From contig JACKHA010000002.1 in the NCBI GenBank assembly GCA_020639215.1, positions 107,725-171,724 of the forward strand: a stretch of 64,000 nt of DNA, in the 5' to 3' direction. The position numbers were made by a program, and so were the translations under genes. Below, piece by piece: positions 18,895 to 27,636 of the stretch (position 1 is its first letter; every line of letters begins with the position of its first letter). The DNA is from Phycisphaeraceae bacterium. GTDB taxonomy: Bacteria > Planctomycetota > Phycisphaerae > Phycisphaerales > UBA1924. The notes below the pieces were generated by a model that was not told where the DNA came from, ran no database searches, and was given only the letters and a program-made list of their open reading frames with translations.

Positions 18895-19032
18895 ACGAGC
18901 CGCGCGGCGCAAGCCCGCGGTTCAACCGCACGTCCTCGCTTCGTCCCGCCATCGTCGAGGGCGTTGACCCGAGAGCGTGCCGTCAATCGGTCGCGCCCAC
19001 GCGAAACCGCGGGCTTGCGCCGCGCGGCTCGT
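18895..19032. repeat. perfect 28-base inverted repeat between convergent genes
   Basis: The left arm 18895-18922 (ACGAGCCGCGCGGCGCAAGC, then CCGCGGTT) and right arm 19005-19032 are exact reverse complements, separated by 82 bases. It occupies the gap between the stops of the epimerase-like gene (18859) and nuoG (19064), so it could act as a bidirectional terminator, but the long centre and arm length are unusual and no T-run follows. Confidence 0.8.
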
Positions 19033-19063
19033 GGCGTGCAAACTCCATCGCTCGGCAGGGCCT

Positions 19064-20938
19064 CTACAACTCCACCAACTCCACCGCCGCCTTGTGGGCC
19101 GCCGCCACGCTCGGCATCCGCACCTCGGTCCCGAACACGCCGAGCCGCTTGAAGTCGCGGGCCATCCGCTCTCGCACCGCCGCCGCGTTGAATCGCGGGG
19201 CCTTGGGCACCGCGACCGTCAGTGCCGCCGGCACCTGGCCCGGGCCCTCGTCGATCACCTCGACCACCGCGCCGTAGATGTTCGTCGCCCGAACCGGCGT
19301 GCCGTCGGCGCTCGCGTACCGATCCTGCCCGGTCGCGTGGGCCAGCAGGTCCAGCGCGATCTGGGCCTCGGCCCGCGAGCCCTCGAGCGCCGGGATCGCC
19401 TGCTCGAACGCCTGCAGGATCCCGGTCCGGTTCTCGAACGTCCCGGCTTTCTCGGCCCACGTGCATGAGGGCAGCACCACGTCCGCATCGTCCACCAGCG
19501 GGCTCTCCAGCGTGTCGAGCAGCACCGTGAACTTGCCAGTCAGCGCCTCGATCAACTCGCCGCTGGCCCAGCCGCGCCCGTCCGCCGCCGGATAGTTGCC
19601 TGTCAGCAGCACCGCTGCGATCTCGCTCTCGCCCTTGCCGGTCTTGAGCGCCTTGACGAACGCGTCGTACTCCAGCGGCTTGCTCCCGCCGAACCCCTCC
19701 AGCACGCGGCGAACTCCCCGGGCATTGGGCGCCTTTTCCGCGCTGACCACGAACGCGTTCTTGTCGCCCTCCTTGGCCCCCGCCGGCAGCACCTGGTCCT
19801 GCCCGCTCGTCGGCACCGGCCCGACGCCCAGGATCGCCTTGGGGTCCAGGAACCGGGCCAGTTCCGCCAGAAGGAACGCGTCCTCGCACGAGAGCATCGG
19901 GCTGACGAGCACAGCCAGCCGCTTCGGGCGCGTCTGGCCCTTCTGCAGGATCGGTCGCGTCTCGTCCGGCTTGGCGAGCCGTCCCAAGGCCATGAAGTCG
20001 CGCACGCCGTCGATGGCCGCGTCGTGGGCCCGTGCCAGGTCGCTCTCGACCAGCGCCCCGTACTGGCGGCGCATCGGCATCGCCAGGCGCCGGCTTGAGT
20101 GGATGTGCTTCCACCCGTACCGCACCTCGTCGGTGATCCACCACCGGTTGATCGCCCCGTTCTCGCGCGGCTTGATCCGGTAGACCTTCCCCTCGTTGTG
20201 CTCGAACAGGATGTTGTCCCCGCTGGCCGTGATCCCGTCGATCGACGGCGTCGACTTGAGGAACCACACCCGTTGGGCGAACAGGAAGTCCTTGTCCAGC
20301 AGCGCGCCCACCGGGCACAGGTCGATCACGTTGCCCGACAGCGGGTTGTCGATCGGCACGCCGGGGAAGACGTCGATCTCCTCCTTGTTGCCCCGACCCG
20401 CCACCAGCAGTTCGCCGGTCCCGGCCACCTCGCGCGTGAACCGCACGCACCGCGTGCACATGATGCACCGGTCGGCGTACAGGTAGACATGCGGCCCCAG
20501 GTCCTTCTTGGGCTGCTTGACCTTCACGTCTTCAAACCTCGACACGCCCCGCCCGTACTGGTACGAGTAGTCTTGCAGGAAGCACTCGCCCGCCTGGTCG
20601 CACACCGGGCAGTCCAGCGGGTGGTTGATCAGCAGGTACTCCATCACCGACTTCTGGTTCGCCACCGCCTTGGGGGAGTCGGAGTGGACCTCCATGCCGT
20701 CGGACGCGGTCTGCTGGCACGACGGAACGAGTTTGCCGCCCATGAACGGCTCGAGCTTGCCGCTCTTGGCGTTCGGGGCGTGGACCTCGACCAGGCAGAT
20801 GCGGCACGAGGCCACGATCGACAGCCCGTCGTGGTAGCAGTACTGCGGGATGTCCACGCGGTTGGCGTTGGCGACCTGGAGGATGGTCTGGCCGGGCGTG
20901 AAGTCGCAGCGCGTGCCGTTGATGGTGATCGTGGGCAT
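19064..20938 (-). CDS. nuoG: NADH-quinone oxidoreductase subunit G
   Basis: A 624-residue NuoG. Residues 1-80 are the plant-type 2Fe-2S domain with Cys34, Cys45, Cys48 and Cys at about 74. The 4Fe-4S segment HPLDCPVCDQAGECFLQD follows, then the second cluster region DRCIMCTRC...CPVGALLDKDF. The rest is the molybdopterin-oxidoreductase-like domain (YGWKHIHSSRRLAMPM onward), shorter than in many homologues. The subunit carries electrons through the peripheral arm of complex I from NADH towards quinone. No other nuo gene is in the window, so this copy is separated from any main operon. The ATG at 20938 gives the canonical start MPTITINGT; no clear Shine-Dalgarno is visible. Confidence 0.94.
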   Translation of the reverse strand: MPTITINGTRCDFTPGQTILQVANANRVDIPQYCYHDGLSIVASCRICLVEVHAPNAKSGKLEPFMGGKLVPSCQQTASDGMEVHSDSPKAVANQKSVMEYLLINHPLDCPVCDQAGECFLQDYSYQYGRGVSRFEDVKVKQPKKDLGPHVYLYADRCIMCTRCVRFTREVAGTGELLVAGRGNKEEIDVFPGVPIDNPLSGNVIDLCPVGALLDKDFLFAQRVWFLKSTPSIDGITASGDNILFEHNEGKVYRIKPRENGAINRWWITDEVRYGWKHIHSSRRLAMPMRRQYGALVESDLARAHDAAIDGVRDFMALGRLAKPDETRPILQKGQTRPKRLAVLVSPMLSCEDAFLLAELARFLDPKAILGVGPVPTSGQDQVLPAGAKEGDKNAFVVSAEKAPNARGVRRVLEGFGGSKPLEYDAFVKALKTGKGESEIAAVLLTGNYPAADGRGWASGELIEALTGKFTVLLDTLESPLVDDADVVLPSCTWAEKAGTFENRTGILQAFEQAIPALEGSRAEAQIALDLLAHATGQDRYASADGTPVRATNIYGAVVEVIDEGPGQVPAALTVAVPKAPRFNAAAVRERMARDFKRLGVFGTEVRMPSVAAAHKAAVELVEL

Positions 20939-21142
20939 GGGAACGGAGGGTAGGCCGGAGGCGGTTCGGCGCGACCGGATGCACCTCGTCGGGGATGGCC
21001 CGCCCCAGCCAGCCGCGGACTCCGAAGCCGCCCAGCCGCGGGGGGCGGTGAAACCCACGCCCTGGCGTCCCGAAGAATCGGACAGATTGATCTGTTATTC
21101 GGGCCGGGTGGGCCCCAGCCCGCCGGCCCTGTGGAGCACGCC

Positions 21143-21346
21143 ATGCAACACGCGTCGCCGCGCGATCACGAATCGACGTCGCCCGCCGGTGCCACGAGCC
21201 GGGGGCTCCGCTGGGAGCGTTTGGGGGTCGGCGTGGCCGTGGGGCTGGTGCTCATGACCGCGCTGGGCAGCGCATGGGGCATGCTTGTCGGCGCTGTCGC
21301 TGCCCTGGGGGTCATCGTGGTCTGGGAGCTGCTGGCGCGCCGGTGA
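21143..21346 (+). CDS. small membrane protein
   Basis: A 67-residue protein. Residues about 1-25 are polar; residues 30-63 form one long or two short transmembrane helices (GVGVAVGLVLMTALGSAWGMLVGAVAALGVIVVWELL), ending in a basic tail. No family is recognised. The ATG at 21143 is preceded by GGAG with six-base spacing; a GTG at 21131 in the same frame is less well placed. It is divergent from nuoG and convergent with the gene at 21436-22059. Confidence 0.65.
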   Translation: MQHASPRDHESTSPAGATSRGLRWERLGVGVAVGLVLMTALGSAWGMLVGAVAALGVIVVWELLARR

Positions 21347-21435
21347 GCCCTTCGCCCGGAACGCCGCCGTCGGCCAGCCGCCGAACCGACACCCTCGCGG
21401 CGCGCCGGCCACCCAAATCGCCGCGCTCGCCGCCA

Positions 21436-22059
21436 TCAGGGCCGCAGCGTTCGGATGCGCCTCCGCCGCTTGGGCGTGCCCCAAACTGCCATCGCCGACG
21501 CCGCACCCAGCCCACCCGCCCCCGGCACCGCCCCCGCCGCGATCGGCACGCCCGGGTCGGACTCGTAGGCGTAGTCGTGCAGGACGATCCGAACCGAGTT
21601 GGCGCTCACGCGCACCCACGCGAAGTGCTCGCCCTCAGCGCTCTGAAATCGCAGCGCGAACATGTGCGGCCCGCCGAAGAGCCAGTTGCCCGTGTACGGC
21701 CCGAACTCCGGGTAGTACCCGAGCATGGCCTCGCGCTCCCACGGGCCGCCCGCATTGATCAACACGCCCGGCTTCATTGCCGCCGCGTAGGGCAACAAGT
21801 TGACGCCGAGCGACGGATCGGAGCGGACTGCCCCGCCGACTGGGGCGTACACGATGCTCCTTCCGTTGTTCGACGGCGGGAACGCCAGCAGCTGCAGGTC
21901 GGTGCGGTTGTCGGCGTTGAGGTCGAACCCGGTGGGCGTGAGGCTCCAGTTGAGCACCACGTCCGGCGGGTCGTGGTACACAATCGCCGCCCCGGCCGTC
22001 CCCGCGGCCAGCCCAACAACCGCGCACGCCGCCAGCCCACACCGGCTCAGTGTTCCCAT
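21436..22059 (-). CDS. exported protein with degenerate PEP-CTERM-like tail
   Basis: A 207-residue protein. The signal peptide (LSRCGLAACAVVGLAAGTAGAA) is at residues 4-25. The middle domain is beta-rich and unassigned, with FDLNADNRTDLQLLAF suggesting an FG-GAP or calcium-binding-like strand. The C terminus reads AVPGAGGLGAASAMAVWG followed by RRRR, which resembles the VP-G plus hydrophobic plus Arg-cluster sorting signals in this genome, although the motif is weak. It may be anchored or sorted at the outer surface. The ATG at 22059 was chosen because it places the signal peptide first. A much longer open frame upstream on this strand runs antisense through the aldehyde dehydrogenase gene and is rejected. 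Confidence 0.72.
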   Translation of the reverse strand: MGTLSRCGLAACAVVGLAAGTAGAAIVYHDPPDVVLNWSLTPTGFDLNADNRTDLQLLAFPPSNNGRSIVYAPVGGAVRSDPSLGVNLLPYAAAMKPGVLINAGGPWEREAMLGYYPEFGPYTGNWLFGGPHMFALRFQSAEGEHFAWVRVSANSVRIVLHDYAYESDPGVPIAAGAVPGAGGLGAASAMAVWGTPKRRRRIRTLRP

Positions 22060-22149
22060 GTTCCGAAGTGTGCGCCACGCCCGCCCGTCGTCCACCCCGA
22101 ACGGCGCAAAGAATCCCCCGTCCCACCCACCGCACGCCCGGAGCCCGCC

Positions 22150-23592
22150 ATGCCCACCCCCCAATCCCTCTGCCTCATCAACAACCACTTCGTCCCCGCC
22201 GACTCCGGCAACACCTTCCCCGTCACCGACCCCGCCACCGACAAAGCCATCGCCAGCGTCCCCGACTGCGGCTCGGCCGAGACCTGGCGGGCCATCGAGG
22301 CCGCCGCCGCCGCTCTGCCCGAATGGCGCACGCGACCCGCCCCGGCCCGGGCCAGGGTCCTCCGTACCATGGGCGACCTCATGCTGCGCGACCAGGACCG
22401 CCTGGCCGCCATCATGACCGCCGAGCAGGGCAAGCCGCTCGCCGAGGCCCGCGGCGAGATCGCCTACGCCGCGTCGTTCCTGTTCTTCTCCGCGGGCGAG
22501 GCCGAGCGCGTCTACGGCCAGACCGTGCCCGCCTCCGCCTCCGACAAGCGGATCCTCGTGCTCAAGCAGCCGGTCGGCGTGGCCGCCGCCATCACGCCCT
22601 GGAACTTCCCCAGCGCGATGATCACCCGCAAACTCGGCCCGGCGCTCGCTGCCGGCTGCACCATCGTCATCAAGCCCGCCGAGGCCACGCCCCTCTCGGC
22701 CTTCGCCATCGGCGAGATCGCCATCGAGGCCGGCGTCCCCGCCGGCGTGGTCAACATCATCACGGGCGACCCCGCCACCATCGGACGCGAGATATTCCGC
22801 CACGACGCCGTCCGCAAAGTTTCCTTCACCGGCTCCACCGAGGTCGGCAAGATCCTGATGGACCAGGCCGCCAATCGCATCGTCAAACTCTCGCTCGAAC
22901 TCGGCGGGCACGCCCCGTTCATCGTGTTCGACGACGCCGACCTCGACAAGGCCGTCGCCGGCCTCATGGCCAACAAGTTCCGCAACGCCGGCCAGACCTG
23001 CATCTGCTCCAACCGCGTGTTCGTCCACGAGCGCGTCTTCGCCGAGTTCGCCCAGCGCCTCCGCGCCCAGGTCGCGGCCCTCAAGGTCGGCCCCGGCACA
23101 CACGACGGCGTCCAGATCGGCCCACTCATCGACGACGCCGCGGTCGAGAAGGTCGCGTCGCACGTCGCCAACGCCAAGTCGAAGGGCGCCAAGGTCACCG
23201 TCGGCGGCGACCTCGTGAAGGTCCCCGACCACGCCAACCGCTTCTTCGCCCCGACCCTGATCGAAGACGCCAACCCCGAGATGAAGTGCTTCTCCGAGGA
23301 GACCTTCGGCCCGGTCGTCCCGATGATGAAGTTCTCGACCGAACGCGAGGCCATCGACCTGGCCAACGACACGCCCTTCGGCCTGGCCGCGTACTTCTAC
23401 ACGAGCAACGCCAGCCGCCTCATCCGCATCGCCGAGGCCCTGGACTACGGCGTCGTCGGCGCCAACGACGCCGCCCCCTCCACCGCCCAGGCCCCCTTCG
23501 GCGGCACGAAGGAATCCGGCCTGGGGCGCGAGGGCGGGCACTGGGGCGTCGAGGAATACCTCGAGACGAAGTATGTGAGTTGGGGGGTGTAA
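22150..23592 (+). CDS. gabD: succinate-semialdehyde dehydrogenase (NAD(P)+)
   Basis: A 480-residue aldehyde dehydrogenase. The substrate-binding WNFP (ITPWNFPSAMITRKLGPALAAGC), the catalytic Glu in LELGGHAPFIVFDDADLD and the nucleophilic Cys in NKFRNAGQTCICSNR are all present, as is the cofactor motif GSTEVGK. The NAGQTCxCxNR form and overall pattern place it with GabD-type succinate-semialdehyde dehydrogenases, which oxidise succinate semialdehyde to succinate. A related semialdehyde substrate cannot be excluded. The ATG at 22150 gives a standard-length enzyme. It is divergent from the exported-protein gene upstream (91-base gap); no GABA transaminase is adjacent. Confidence 0.9.
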   Translation: MPTPQSLCLINNHFVPADSGNTFPVTDPATDKAIASVPDCGSAETWRAIEAAAAALPEWRTRPAPARARVLRTMGDLMLRDQDRLAAIMTAEQGKPLAEARGEIAYAASFLFFSAGEAERVYGQTVPASASDKRILVLKQPVGVAAAITPWNFPSAMITRKLGPALAAGCTIVIKPAEATPLSAFAIGEIAIEAGVPAGVVNIITGDPATIGREIFRHDAVRKVSFTGSTEVGKILMDQAANRIVKLSLELGGHAPFIVFDDADLDKAVAGLMANKFRNAGQTCICSNRVFVHERVFAEFAQRLRAQVAALKVGPGTHDGVQIGPLIDDAAVEKVASHVANAKSKGAKVTVGGDLVKVPDHANRFFAPTLIEDANPEMKCFSEETFGPVVPMMKFSTEREAIDLANDTPFGLAAYFYTSNASRLIRIAEALDYGVVGANDAAPSTAQAPFGGTKESGLGREGGHWGVEEYLETKYVSWGV

Positions 23593-23728
23593 GAACCGGC
23601 GTCGGCAAGACCTCTCTCGCGCGAGTCGACCGGCACCGTGCGCTCTCACGCACTCTTCGCGAATCCCGCGGGCGTGTCCCTCGCCGTGTGGTACGCTGGA
23701 GACTCGTGGGTTGCAGGAGGGCGATGCC

Positions 23729-24616
23729 ATGGGCCGAACCGTTCCCGCGACCGCCCGCGAGCGTCGGCTTGCAATCCCCCGTCTCTTCACGCTGATCGCG
23801 GTTCTCGCCCTGGGCCTCGCCTCGGGCGCGCCCGCCATCGCCCAGTGCCACCAGTCCATCTGGATCCGCGACGCCGTCTCGCACCACTGGGCCTCCTCGA
23901 CCCAGGGCATCTACGCCGACGCCCAGCAGCGCACGCTGCTGGTCCACAACGACATCTGGGGCTGGGGCGGCGTCTCGTGGGAGCCCCTGCCGCCCGCCCA
24001 GCCGCCGGACTCCCCTCCGGGGCTGCTCGTTTCCGATCGCGCCGCCGGGACCGTGCTCTCGGTCCTGGCGGGGTCCAGCCCGACGCTCCGAACCTGGGGC
24101 TGGGACGGCCAGTCGTGGTCCATGCGATCCGGGGCGGGGCCCGCCTATCGCACCGGCCTCGCGCTCACCTACGACGCCGCGCGTGGACGCCCCGTCCTCG
24201 TCGGCGGGCAACACAGCCTGAACCAGAACCAGTTCTTCGGCGACATGTGGGAGTGGGTCGGCGACGCCTGGACCCTCGTCCCCGGCGCCGAACTCCCCGG
24301 ACGCACCGGCCACCGCCTCGCCTGCGACGAGGCCCGCGGCCGCCTCGTGCTGTACGCCGGAAGGACCGCCACATCCGGATTCTCCCAAACCACCGAGACC
24401 TGGGAGTTCGACGGCGCGGCCTGGTCGCTGGCCAGCGATGGCGACGATCTCTCCAACGCCACGCTCGTCTACCACTCGGGTCTGCAGCGCGTGCTCGCCG
24501 TCGCCACCGACCCCGCGCCCCGCATGTGGGAGTGGACCGGCTCAGCCTGGTCGGCCCTGCCCAGCCCGCCCATCAAGCCGCGCGAGCGCGTTCATCGTCT
24601 ACGACCGCGCCCGTGA
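23729..24616 (+). CDS. Kelch-repeat secreted protein, 5' part of a frameshifted gene
   Basis: The first 295 residues of a secreted repeat protein. The signal peptide LFTLIAVLALGLASGAPAIAQ ends near residue 40. Repeats of about 50 residues follow with the pattern ...R..H.L..D.ARGRLVLYAG ... TWEFDGAAWSL, i.e. galactose-oxidase/Kelch-type blades. The frame ends abruptly in ...KPRERVHRLRPRP at 24616, while the expected next blade (FIVYDRARDRLVITGG) continues in the frame of 24438-26108. The shift, from phase 2 to phase 0, lies near 24588 in a GC-rich run. The ATG at 23729 has GGAGG eight bases upstream. This may be a genuine pseudogene or a base error. Confidence 0.8.
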   Translation: MGRTVPATARERRLAIPRLFTLIAVLALGLASGAPAIAQCHQSIWIRDAVSHHWASSTQGIYADAQQRTLLVHNDIWGWGGVSWEPLPPAQPPDSPPGLLVSDRAAGTVLSVLAGSSPTLRTWGWDGQSWSMRSGAGPAYRTGLALTYDAARGRPVLVGGQHSLNQNQFFGDMWEWVGDAWTLVPGAELPGRTGHRLACDEARGRLVLYAGRTATSGFSQTTETWEFDGAAWSLASDGDDLSNATLVYHSGLQRVLAVATDPAPRMWEWTGSAWSALPSPPIKPRERVHRLRPRP

Positions 24617-26108
24617 TCGCCTCGTCATCACCGGCGGCCAGCTCGAAGGCCCGACGCCGTCCGCCACCGGCCCCATCGCCGCCGACACCTGGGAGTGGGA
24701 CGGCCAAACGTGGGTCCAGGTCTACGACAACTCCGACCCCGCCCGCATGCAGCACGCCATGGCCTTCGACCCCGCTTCCGGGCGCATGATCGCCTTCGGC
24801 GGCCAGGAGGAATACCAGGCCCCAGCCCTCGACCGGACGCTCGCGTTCGAGAACGGACGCTGGCACGATCTGGGCGTCCCGGGCCCGCCCGCCCGCGTCG
24901 CCCACGCCATGGTCCTCGACACCGCCCGCGGGCACATCGTCCTCCACGGCGGCGAGGACGACGACGAGGAAGCCCTGCTCGACACCTGGACGTGGAACGG
25001 CTCCGCGTGGTCGCTCGCCTCCACCAAGGGCCCGGCGATTCGCGGGCCCGTCATGGCCTACGACCCGATCGCCCAGCGCGCCCTGGCGGTCCCCGGCAAC
25101 GGCGAGCTGTGGGCGTGGAACGGCGCCGCCTGGACCCGCCTCGGCACCGACGCGCCGGTCATGGAACACCACTACGTCGCCTTCGACCTCGCGCGCAACC
25201 GCCTCGTCGTCGCCGGCTGGACATGGGACGTCCACGAATGGGACGGCCAAACCTGGACGACCATCCAGCCGCCCTTCAGCAGGGCCATCAGCCAGGGCAC
25301 CATGGTCTTCGACCCCCGCATCAACCGATGCGTGCTCTTCGGCGGCATCGACCCGGGCGACGCGTTCGTGACCATCAGCAACAAGAGCTGGGAGTGGGAC
25401 GGCGCCCAGTGGCGTCAGGGCCCCGGCACGGCCATCGGCTACGGGCGGTACCTGCACGCCATGGCCTGGGACCCGCAGCGCCAGCGAGCCGTCGTCTTCG
25501 GCGGCTTCGGCAATCCCGGAGCCTTCGCCGACACCTGGTCCTCCGCCATCGCGGGCGACGTGCGCCCGCAGATCGCCCAGTGGAGTGGCGGGGGCTCCGC
25601 CAGCGCCGGGAGCACCGTCGGGTTCCAGGTCACCACCGCCGCCTCGTGGTTCTACTACCTCTTCAGCGGCCCCGAAACCCACCAGTGGACCCTCAACGGC
25701 CAGCCCCTCACCGACGGCCCCTCGCCCATCGGCACGATCACCGGCGCCACCACGACGCACATGCGCATCGCCGACCTCAAACTCGCCGCCGCCGGCACGT
25801 ACCAGTGCCTCGTCTCCAACGAGTGCGGTACCGTCGCCACGCCAGCCTCAACCCTCGCCGTCACCTGCCCGGTCGACCTCACCGCCGGCGCCATCCCCAA
25901 CCAGCCCGGCTACGGCGTCCCCAACGGCGTCGTCAGCAACGACGACTTCTTCTTCTACCTCATCCTCTTCGTCGCCAACCATGCCCGCGCCGACCTCACC
26001 ACAACCGGCGCCACCATGCCCGGCATGCCCGGCTACCGCCAGCCCGACGGCGTCATCACCCCTGACGACTTCATCGTCTACATCGCCCTGTTCCAGGGCC
26101 TGTGCTGA
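24438..26108 (+). CDS. Kelch-repeat, Ig-like and dockerin protein, 3' part of the frameshifted gene
   Basis: Continuation of the preceding gene. The coding meaning begins at about 24588 (FIVYDRARDRLVITGGQ); the part before that is out of frame. At least five further Kelch-type blades follow (DTWEWDGQTWVQV, HAMAFDPASGRMIAFGGQ and similar). A short Ig-like domain comes next (THQWTLNGQPL ... AAAGTYQCLVSNECG). The C terminus is a GC-type dockerin with two DDFF/DDFI repeats (VDLTAGAIPNQPGYGVPNGV, NDDFFFYLILF; then PDDFIVYIALFQG). Joined to the 5' part the protein would be about 793 residues and surface-located. The dockerin-like tail is inferred to be an anchoring or assembly signal; a cohesin-like partner is not seen. 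Confidence 0.8.
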   Translation: MATISPTPRSSTTRVCSACSPSPPTPRPACGSGPAQPGRPCPARPSSRASAFIVYDRARDRLVITGGQLEGPTPSATGPIAADTWEWDGQTWVQVYDNSDPARMQHAMAFDPASGRMIAFGGQEEYQAPALDRTLAFENGRWHDLGVPGPPARVAHAMVLDTARGHIVLHGGEDDDEEALLDTWTWNGSAWSLASTKGPAIRGPVMAYDPIAQRALAVPGNGELWAWNGAAWTRLGTDAPVMEHHYVAFDLARNRLVVAGWTWDVHEWDGQTWTTIQPPFSRAISQGTMVFDPRINRCVLFGGIDPGDAFVTISNKSWEWDGAQWRQGPGTAIGYGRYLHAMAWDPQRQRAVVFGGFGNPGAFADTWSSAIAGDVRPQIAQWSGGGSASAGSTVGFQVTTAASWFYYLFSGPETHQWTLNGQPLTDGPSPIGTITGATTTHMRIADLKLAAAGTYQCLVSNECGTVATPASTLAVTCPVDLTAGAIPNQPGYGVPNGVVSNDDFFFYLILFVANHARADLTTTGATMPGMPGYRQPDGVITPDDFIVYIALFQGLC

Positions 26109-26317
26109 GCCCCCCGTCGTTCTGGTCGGTCGCCGGCGCCCATCCCCAGGACACCTCCGCAACCCGGCGCGACGATTCCCGAGTGTGGCGCTGTGAATCT
26201 GCGCCATCCTTGCCGCCCTCCCCGCCCGAGAACTGCCTCCTCACCCCCTCCCCGCCACTCCCCCTCCCCAACCCTTCCCCCGGCGTCGATACCTCTCTCC
26301 ATGCGCGGAGCCACGCC

Positions 26318-27547
26318 ATGCTGAGGGTGCCCATCGCCGAGGCACGTCCGGGAATGACACTGGCCGCCGTGGTTGCCCACCCGCGCAACCCCGGCACGTT
26401 CCTGCTGCGCCCGGGCGTCGTCCTCGACGAGCACGCCATCGAGCGTCTCCGCGAGATCGAGTGCGAGGAAGTCTGGATCGAGTACCCGGGCCTCGAGTTC
26501 GTCCGCGACCACGTCTGCCCGGAGGTCTTCGCCGCGCGCACCCGCATCGCCCAGCAGGTCGCCGGCGCGTTCCGCGCCGTCGTCCGCGGCTCGCACGCCA
26601 GACTGGACTGGCCGGCCTACCGCGACGCCATCGCCTCGCTGATGGGGCGCCTGACCGCAAGCCGCAGCGCCCAGACCTTCGTCCAGCAGGCCAGCCGCCA
26701 CGACCAGCCCATGCTGGCCCACGCCGTCAACACCTGCCACCTGAGCCTGCTCATGGGCCTGCGTCTGGACTTCTACCTGGTCCAGGAACGCTCGCGCGTG
26801 CCCGCCACCATCGCCAAGAACGCCGTCAACCTGGGCCTGGGCGCCATGCTCAAGGACATCGGCATGATGGAACTCGAGCACGAAGCCCTGGACCGCTGGT
26901 ACGCCACCCAGGACGACACCGACCCCGAGTTCCAGTCCCACGTCGTCCGCGGCTTCGAACGCGTCCGGGGCTCGGTCGACCCCTCCGCCGCCGCCGTCGT
27001 CCTGCACCACCACCAGAAGTTCGACGGCAGCGGATTCCCCGCGGTCCGGTCCGTCCAGTCGATGACCCGCAACCTGGTCGGGCGCGAGATCCACGTCTTC
27101 GCCCGCATCGCCGCCTGCGCCGACCTGTTCGACCGCCTGCGCTACCCCCCCCGGGCCGAGGGTCGGATCGCCCAGATGTCCACCTGCCGGGCCCTGAGCC
27201 TGATGCGCCGCCCGCCCTACTCGAACTGGATCGACCCCACCGTCTTCCGCGCCCTGGTCCAGTGCGTCCCCGTCTTCGCCCCCGGCACGATGGTTGTGCT
27301 GACCGACGGACGGCGCGGCGTCGTCGTCGCCTGGACCCCGGAGTTCCCCTGCCAGCCCACCGTCGAGATCCTGGGCACGGGCCTGATGGGCGTGGACGAC
27401 TCGGAACGCGAGCGGATCGACCTGCGCGAATCTCCGCACCTGTCCGTCGCCTGGGCCGAGGGCTTCGACGTGACCCAGGACCTCTTCTTCCCGGCCTCCC
27501 CCCACGAGTTCACGCTGGCGGGGGAGGGGACGTGGATCGGCGGGTAA
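26318..27547 (+). CDS. HD-GYP-like protein with altered metal site
   Basis: A 409-residue protein with a DUF3391-like N domain (about 1-100, RVPIAEARPGMTL, FLLRPGVVLDEHAIERLREI) followed by an HD-GYP domain (about 140-330). HD-GYP proteins hydrolyse cyclic di-GMP. The HHHQKFDGSGFP motif and ARIAACADLFDRL are conserved, but the HD pair reads Lys179-Asp180 (GAMLKDIGM) where His-Asp is expected. The loss of this metal ligand suggests low or no phosphodiesterase activity, perhaps a binding role. GYP itself reads GFP. A C-terminal segment (about 340-409) is beta-rich. The ATG at 26318 has GGAG seven bases ahead; the open frame extends to 26102 but without family similarity. Confidence 0.85.
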   Translation: MLRVPIAEARPGMTLAAVVAHPRNPGTFLLRPGVVLDEHAIERLREIECEEVWIEYPGLEFVRDHVCPEVFAARTRIAQQVAGAFRAVVRGSHARLDWPAYRDAIASLMGRLTASRSAQTFVQQASRHDQPMLAHAVNTCHLSLLMGLRLDFYLVQERSRVPATIAKNAVNLGLGAMLKDIGMMELEHEALDRWYATQDDTDPEFQSHVVRGFERVRGSVDPSAAAVVLHHHQKFDGSGFPAVRSVQSMTRNLVGREIHVFARIAACADLFDRLRYPPRAEGRIAQMSTCRALSLMRRPPYSNWIDPTVFRALVQCVPVFAPGTMVVLTDGRRGVVVAWTPEFPCQPTVEILGTGLMGVDDSERERIDLRESPHLSVAWAEGFDVTQDLFFPASPHEFTLAGEGTWIGG

Positions 27548-27604
27548 CGAACGATATCCGAACAATCATCTGCTACTAAACACCCCAGTTCTGCTAGTGT
27601 AGTG

Positions 27605-27622
27605 GCTACTGTCGTTAGTAGC
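27605..27622. promoter_or_regulatory. small palindrome upstream of the AAA+ ATPase gene
   Basis: GCTACT and AGTAGC flank a six-base spacer, 14 bases before the ATG of the ATPase gene. The surrounding 27548-27636 stretch is clearly AT-richer than the chromosome around it and repeats CTGCTA twice. It could be an operator or promoter region; a TATAGT box at about 27626-27631 is a candidate -10. Confidence 0.3.
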
Positions 27623-27636
27623 GTCTATAGTGGGAC

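Noticed and set aside
22060..23910. Long minus-strand frame across the aldehyde dehydrogenase gene
   Set aside because: It continues the exported-protein frame upstream, but runs antisense to a clear enzyme. The signal peptide marks the real start at 22059.
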